A DNA stretch of 64,000 nt from Elymus sibiricus (taxonomy: Eukaryota > Streptophyta > Magnoliopsida > Poales > Poaceae): assembly GCA_039707655.1 (NCBI GenBank), contig CM077663.1, forward strand, positions 434,389,830 through 434,453,829, in the 5' to 3' direction. Under the pieces are notes generated by a model. The model was not told where the DNA came from and searched no databases. It was given only the letters and a program-made list of their open reading frames with translations. The position numbers were made by a program, and so were the translations under genes. Positions 59,221-64,000 of the stretch are shown here, in pieces (the stretch's first letter is position 1; the number at the start of each line of letters is the position of its first letter).

Positions 59221-60055
59221 CTCCGTTGGCGGCGACGGAGGCAGTGGCGGCGAGGGAGGCAGGGGCGGCGAGGAGCGGACGAGGGAAGCAGTGGCGGCGA
59301 GGGAGGCAGGGGCGTCGAGGGCGCACGGCTCCGGTGGGGCAGGGCCGGCGAGGGAACGACGGCGGCGAGGGAGCAGGGGCGGCGAGGGAGAGGCGGCGAT
59401 GGGGAATTGGGGGAAAGGACTTAGCAAAATTTTGAGCCCGCGCGGGGTTAAGTCAAAATAGCAGTAGCGCTTGTAGGGCAAAAGCGCTATAGCTAACTTA
59501 GCTATAGCGCTTTCTACCAAACGCGCTACTGCTATAGGAAGTAGTTATTTATTTTCCTTTTTCTTTTCTTTTTATGTAAGGAATGTAGCTATAGCGCGGT
59601 CTTACAAAACGCGCTACTGCTATAGTAACTACATCGCTTTGTGGTAACAAGCGCTGCTGCTATGCCTTTCTCCTTTATTTTTCTTTTTCTTTTGTTTATC
59701 TTTATATTTTGTTTTTTTCATTTCTCCTTTTTCTACTTCTTTCATTTTCATTTACTTTTCTACTTCTTTTCCATTTTATTTTCTTTTTTTAGCAGTAGCG
59801 CTCTATACAGAAAACGCGCTACTACAAGGCACTTAGCGGTAGCGTTCTTTTTGAATCCTCGCTACTACTATTCCTAGCCTACCGGCAACAGTGTGAGAAT
59901 TATAGTAGCAGCGCTTTTACGAGCAGACGCGCTACTGCTACAACAATAGCTGTAGCGCGCTATATTAATACGCGCTACTACTAAGTAGCAATAGCGCTCT
60001 GTTCTAACCAGCGTTGTTGCTAAGATTTTGTGTATAAGGTTTTCCCTAGTAGTGG

Positions 60056-60317
60056 GAGTTCACCGTCGCTCGAGCCGAGGAGATGACGAAGCAGTAGGCC
60101 ATCCTGGAATCCATCTAGGATGAGGTCGAGGTGGAGGCCAACCGGGAGCTCATCCTGTAGAGGCAGGCGGAGGTCGACGCGCTCTTTGACAAGCTCGACA
60201 CGGAGATAGGGGCGGAGGAGGCCGGACCGGAGCAGCCGAAGGGGGCGGAGCTGCAGCTGCCGCCCATGTATCCATTGGAGGGCATGGAGATAGTCAGACA
60301 TTTTCGACGAGGAGTAG
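60056..60317 (+). pseudogene. 3' end of a gene carried by the Harbinger-like element
   Basis: Frame: FTVARAEEMTKQ, stop, AILESI, stop, DEVEVEANRELIL, stop, RQAEVDALFDKLD, then a Glu/Ala/Pro-rich part to LPPMYPLEGMEIV, where a one-base shift would lead to a terminal acidic DIFDEE. It is a Glu-rich coiled-coil-like C-terminus of unknown function. Three in-frame TAG stops and the frameshift show it is dead. A gene start of the same element type may be at 63983. Confidence 0.5.
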
Positions 60318-60464
60318 CTAGGTGATCTATGTAGTACGTAGGTTTTTTATTTTACATGCTTTTGTATGAATATAAGAATCTAATATAAGGTGTCCGAATG
60401 CAGTGATGCTAATTTAAGATGTTTAAAGGGTCATATTTGTAACCTCCGGTTGTAGATGCTCTAA

Positions 60465-61478
60465 GCTCTCAAATGAATACGTCAACAGCAGCATTTCCCA
60501 ATTTTGGTCAGTGCCCTGCCCTGCACTGCATGCTATCCATCTGTTGTGTGTGTGAGCTGAGGTCATATCCCATACCTGATGATTTACACTGATCATCTAT
60601 CGATAATGCTGTTGTTTCAATCCAGTTTGTCGTGTCACATACTCACATTGAGCCAATGCATGCACTGCGACAGCAACGCAGGTAGGTAGGTTTAGGTTAG
60701 CTAGCTTGGTTTTAGGTAGGTACGACGTATAAAGGGAGGGTCCTCCGTAACCATAACCATAACCATAAGGGCATTTTCAACGCCATCCCTTAAACTGTCC
60801 GCATCCGTTCAAAATCCATTCTATCATCCAACGCGCGTGGTATCCCATCGGTGCGCAAAACGGTCTGAACGTCTTTTTCCCCGTAAAGTAAACTGGAAGC
60901 AAACTAAGGATGAGGGGGCTTTGCGAGAGTCCAGACCGTCGCCACGTAGGACTCGGACACCCCCAGCCCACTTAAATCCTCCCTCCTGATCCCATTTTTT
61001 TTCACTCCGTCGCTGCTCCCCTTGCTTTGCATCTGCACCCTCCATCCGTCGATGCCGATGTATCCGACCGCTGCCTAAGCATTTTCCGATGTCCGCAACC
61101 CCTACCCACGCGTTCGTTCGCCTAGCTTGTACTACAACGCCATTCACTTAGAATTCATCCGCAGTCAGGTACCCTCTGCCCCCTATCGACGCCGTCCATG
61201 GCGGACATCACACCCGACGGGTGTTTGGTCAAATGCCATTAAGATTATTTTCGAACTTCATGTCGTTTTTAGAGTAATAATGATGGATGAGTTGTTGTGC
61301 GATGCGTGATTGGTCATATTTGCGGACTTCGTAGGCAAGAGCAGAGCGGGGTGTCTTTTGGGAGTGTGCGCATGGTTCGTTTCATGTGCAAAAGCACATT
61401 GCGTCCTATGACATGCACATCATTCGTGAACTCAATGTCAAGTCCTTAATGTATCGATGGTATGCCATCCAAAACTTC
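60465..61478. other. intergenic DNA, possible Harbinger-like end
   Basis: GGGCATTTTCAACGCCATCC near 60769 looks like a Harbinger-type terminus, but no partner end was found. A short ACCATA microsatellite lies at 60748-60767. No gene recognised. Confidence 0.35.
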
Positions 61479-62115
61479 GTCATGAAGTATTGTGGCGCGG
61501 TTTATCGGTCGGGGGCAATGCGGCCATTGCGCGCGGCAACCATGGAGATCGCTACATGATTGATCGAGGGCAGTCCCCTCATGTCACCACGGTAGAAGAT
61601 ATGGAACGCCTTCATAAGATCTCCATTGATAATCTCCCAACAGGTCCCAAAGAAGCGACTCGTGAATCCGTCCGGGCCCGGTGCTTTGTCGAGCGGCATA
61701 CCTTTGATAGTTCTTAGCACCTCATCCTCTGTAAATGGCACCTCGAAAGCATGGAGATCCAGTCACGGCAAGCCTAGCGCCTCAAGGCCGAGGGCATGAT
61801 CCCGCGGTGCTACTGATCCGAGCAGGGAGCCGTAGAAATCATCCACGGTCGAGTTGAGCCTCTCTTGCCCCGAAACAATTTCTCTGTTATGGTTCAAAGT
61901 CATGATCACGTTCTTGCGTTGCCTATGGCGAGGGTGCTGGTGAAAGAACCTGGTATTTGGCGTCGCCGTGCTTGAGATGTAGAAGCCTCGATTTCTGCCG
62001 TGCAATGATCCTCTCCAGGGAGGAAAGTCATGAAGTATTGTGGTGCGGTTGATCGGCTAGAGACAATGTTTCCATTGTGCACGGCAATCTTGGTGATCGC
62101 TACACGATTGATCGA
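61479..62115. repeat. 88-bp direct repeats around a LINE fragment
   Basis: GTCATGAAGTATTGTGGCGC (61479) and GTCATGAAGTATTGTGGTGC (62027) start two copies that both end ATTGATCG. They are roughly 80 percent alike by eye and bracket the LINE reverse-transcriptase piece. Confidence 0.8.
61567..62026 (-). pseudogene. LINE reverse transcriptase fragment
   Basis: Two minus-strand frames read NTRFFHQHPRHRQRKNVIMT, then FYGSLLGSV, then after a shift PFTEDEVLRTIKGMPLDKAP and GPDGFTSRFFGTCWEIIN, FYRGDMRGLPSIN. The MPLDKAPGPDGFT motif opens the reverse-transcriptase domain of plant L1-type LINEs. Neither the endonuclease nor the catalytic YADD part is present. This is an internal slice of the coding region, not the usual 3' end. 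Confidence 0.85.
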
Positions 62116-63633
62116 TTTATTCACTCACTCAATGTTGCTGTACACGTTGTGTTGCCTGCAAGAGCTGCGGTGATGTACTACAGGTCAGAGGATAGACTAT
62201 TCACGCACATATATTGTTGGATGAAATTCAAGGGGTAGTATGTGTGGGATAACATGATCCATCCATGAAGAACTTGTTGAACATTCGGTTAATCTCGTTG
62301 AATTTGAACTATTGTTGTATTGCTATTTATGAATGATTTGTGCTATTTTCTATCCGAACTCTGATGAATTCCGTCGTGTTGGATGAAAATTGTCCGATTA
62401 GTTGGAATTCGGTTTAAAATGTATATGCAGATACGGTTGGAGGCCGCCTCCGCACCAGTGCCGCGGAGGGGGACTTTACTGTAGCATGGTCAATGTCCTG
62501 CATGCACAAGCAAACGATTCTTCAGCACAGTGCGCATGCATGCCCAAAACCCATATATGCTGGCTGCGTTTGCCGCATTATTTCCATGGTCCTCTGACAT
62601 TCTCATGTCTCTAGCCCCATGCATGCATGTGAGGGCCATGTCATGTCATGGTATGCATCGATCTCCCGCTGTCCCTGTCCGACTTGTGACAAATGGCTGG
62701 CCGGCGGGCGTACGCCCTACACGTCTGTCCGTCCGTTGGATGGGTCAATCATCCAGCCAGCCTCCCTGTGCCGTGGCCGTGAGGGCACTGCATGCTGCCC
62801 CCTACCAGCTCGACGCGGGGCCATGGCCGCCGGGCGATCTGGACCATCGGCGACCCGACCCACAACGGCCTGGATCGGCCGGGGCCGTGGCCCGTGCCTG
62901 CCAGGAGAAGAAACCCATGATCCTCCTACATATACAGCCCGTCCGGCCTCTCGTTTTGTTGCTACAATGCTAGTCATCTTGACACATGGCATTCTTTGTT
63001 AGGCAATGGAGGAAAATCCTTCTTGACTCACTCGCAAAAAAAAAAAAAAAATTCTTCTTGACTGACTGACGATCGACGCGAAGGCAACGCGCAGAAAATC
63101 CAAAGGAAGTTAAGCTGAATATGGGTTGCAAGGGAAGGTCAACCTCTCACATCAATGCGTGCATGGCCCATGCCATGCCATGCCATATTGCCATGGATCG
63201 AGTTGAAGACCTGCAGGAGGAGGTGGCCATATGTCCGTATCTAATCCTAGTGAAGAAGAAGATGACTGCATGCTGCACGCACTTGGCAGCATCATGGGCA
63301 TCTTGCCTGGCCTTCTTTCTTCCCATGATGGTGGACTGGAGCTGGAGCAGAGCAGAAGAGGACAGTGAGTGAGATCCAACTCTGCTTGGCCATCACCATC
63401 TTCTCTGCAAGCCCATCCCTCTTGGTTGGTTCTCATCAGAAATGGCAGCAAGATTAGAAACTGCAGCCCCTGCCACCACAGGAGGATTCAGTGATCAAGT
63501 GCCATATTTTGGTCATCTGCTCCAGTGCATAAGCCACAACAAGTGCTGCTGCCACATGTCATTTTTTTTGCCAGGACAACAGCACATAGGAAACATAGTT
63601 AAGATCGTCACATGAATGAAGGAAACATAACTA
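62116..63633. other. intergenic, partly low-copy DNA
   Basis: No gene recognised; the longest open frames (to 147 codons near 62530-62973) overlap each other on both strands and have no known motif. TATATACAGCC lies near 62931. An A run is at 63036-63050. Confidence 0.35.
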
Positions 63634-63660
63634 CTCCCTTCGTTCACAAATATAAGATGC
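63634..63660 (+). mobile_element. Stowaway MITE arm
   Basis: CTCCCTTCGTTCACAAATAT after TA, cut short by the next element at 63666. Confidence 0.5.
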
Positions 63661-63665
63661 TCTGA

Positions 63666-64000
63666 GAGCATCTACAGCCGGACCCCTTAAACCCGCCTCA
63701 AACGCCCGGACAAACCGCCCGGTCACTGACCGGTCACAAAAAATCGACCCAACCGGACCTCTTAAACGGGCCTGTAACACCTGGGCTGACCGACACCCCT
63801 CATATCCAGCCCAAATATGTGGCGGATATGGGGGAGCCCGGGCGCGCCCGCCTGGCCTGCATCTACCCCACATATATTCGTTCTCATCTATTGGTCGGAC
63901 CAAACCCTAGCCACTTCAATCCACTCCCATCCATTCCCATCTCACCGTACCTCACCTCCGGCGATCTCCGGCTTTCTCCGGCATGGAGAACAACGGATCC
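63666..64000 (+). mobile_element. Harbinger-like element running off the window
   Basis: Starts GAGCATCTACAGCCGGAC and has the same sub-terminal motifs as the piece at 52085-52213, then continues past the point where that piece is cut. After about 63845 it becomes a leader-like CT-rich sequence. Confidence 0.65.
63983..64000 (+). CDS. possible start of transposon-borne gene (partial)
   Basis: ATG at 63983 gives MENNGS before the window ends. It follows a leader rich in CCATCCATTCCCATCTCACC, inside the Harbinger-like element. It may be the 5' end of the same gene whose 3' relic is at 60056-60317. Only six codons are visible. Confidence 0.3.

Larger units (their letters stand above)
52214..60054 (-). 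mobile_element. CACTA (En/Spm) transposon, 7.84 kb
   Basis: Perfect 17-bp terminal inverted repeats CACTACTAGGGAAAACC at both ends. Sub-terminal arrays of AGCAGTAGCGC and its inverse lie at about 52235-52410 and 59460-60030. Flanking triplets are CGA and GGA, one mismatch. It carries one minus-strand gene of the En/Spm accessory type plus a partial duplication of its 5' part. No TNP2/Transposase_21-type DDE enzyme was found, so it is probably non-autonomous. Confidence 0.93.
52085..60461 (+). mobile_element. Harbinger-like element split by a CACTA
   Basis: Left piece 52085-52213 begins GAGTGTCTACCGACCGG and carries the family's CCGGTCATT-type motifs. Right piece 60055-60461 ends CTCCGGTTGTAGATGCTC. 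The outermost bases are flanked by TAA on both sides (52082-52084 and 60462-60464), showing that the two pieces are one element. Removing the CACTA leaves about 536 bp. The left piece ends at the same point (CTGACCGACA) where the relative at 63.8 kb continues CCCCTCATATCC, while the right piece holds a gene's 3' end, so the middle has been lost. Confidence 0.75.

Overview
This is plant nuclear DNA, almost certainly from a Triticeae grass (wheat, Aegilops or barley group). The evidence is intron-rich genes with GT-AG introns, GC-rich first exons, Stowaway MITEs with CTCCCTCCGT ends, CACTA elements with CTTTAGTCCCGGTT sub-terminal repeats, and dense nested transposons. Only two ordinary host genes are convincing. 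The first is PTAC14 on + (7998-12170, 12 exons, 499 codons before the stop), a plastid nucleoid SET-domain protein. The second is a TTL-type TPR/thioredoxin-like gene on - (18327-21479, 7 exons, 697 codons). Both models were spliced by hand and stay in frame throughout. They face each other across about 6 kb of decayed repeats holding an LRR receptor-like relic and a pectinesterase relic.

Layout. 1-5212: the right part of a CACTA element carrying a broken B3-like gene, an unknown ORF, a 47-bp perfect inverted repeat and an inserted hAT-like element. 5610-6750: a TIR element carrying a small AP2/ERF-like gene. 7998-12170: PTAC14 with an intronic Stowaway. 12.2-18.3 kb: relics. 18.3-21.8 kb: TTL. 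22982-35192: a complete LTR retrotransposon on - with matched CTTAC target duplications, gag but no pol, and a 1.16-kb MULE inside one LTR. 36701-38215: a solo LTR. 39.6-42.0 kb: two hAT-like MITEs and two Harbinger-like MITEs. 42.3-47.75 kb: a three-copy non-coding tandem repeat, each older copy interrupted by its own transposons. 47.75-49.87 kb: low-copy DNA without ORFs. 49.87-51.27 kb: two Harbinger-like elements sharing one TTA. 52085-60461: a Harbinger-like element split by a 7.8-kb CACTA with perfect 17-bp ends. 60.5-64 kb: a LINE reverse-transcriptase fragment between direct repeats, then a Harbinger-like element running off the end with the start of a gene it appears to carry.

The DNA between the host genes is a layered insertion record that can be dated by who interrupts whom. 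The 52-60 kb CACTA gene encodes a 1099-codon En/Spm-type protein ending in a Ulp1-like protease domain that appears to lack two catalytic residues, and its promoter/first-exon block is duplicated in tandem. The items most worth checking are the triplicated non-coding block, the transposon-borne AP2 gene, the double-promoter CACTA and the low-copy non-coding DNA beside the triplication. No tRNA or rRNA gene was seen.
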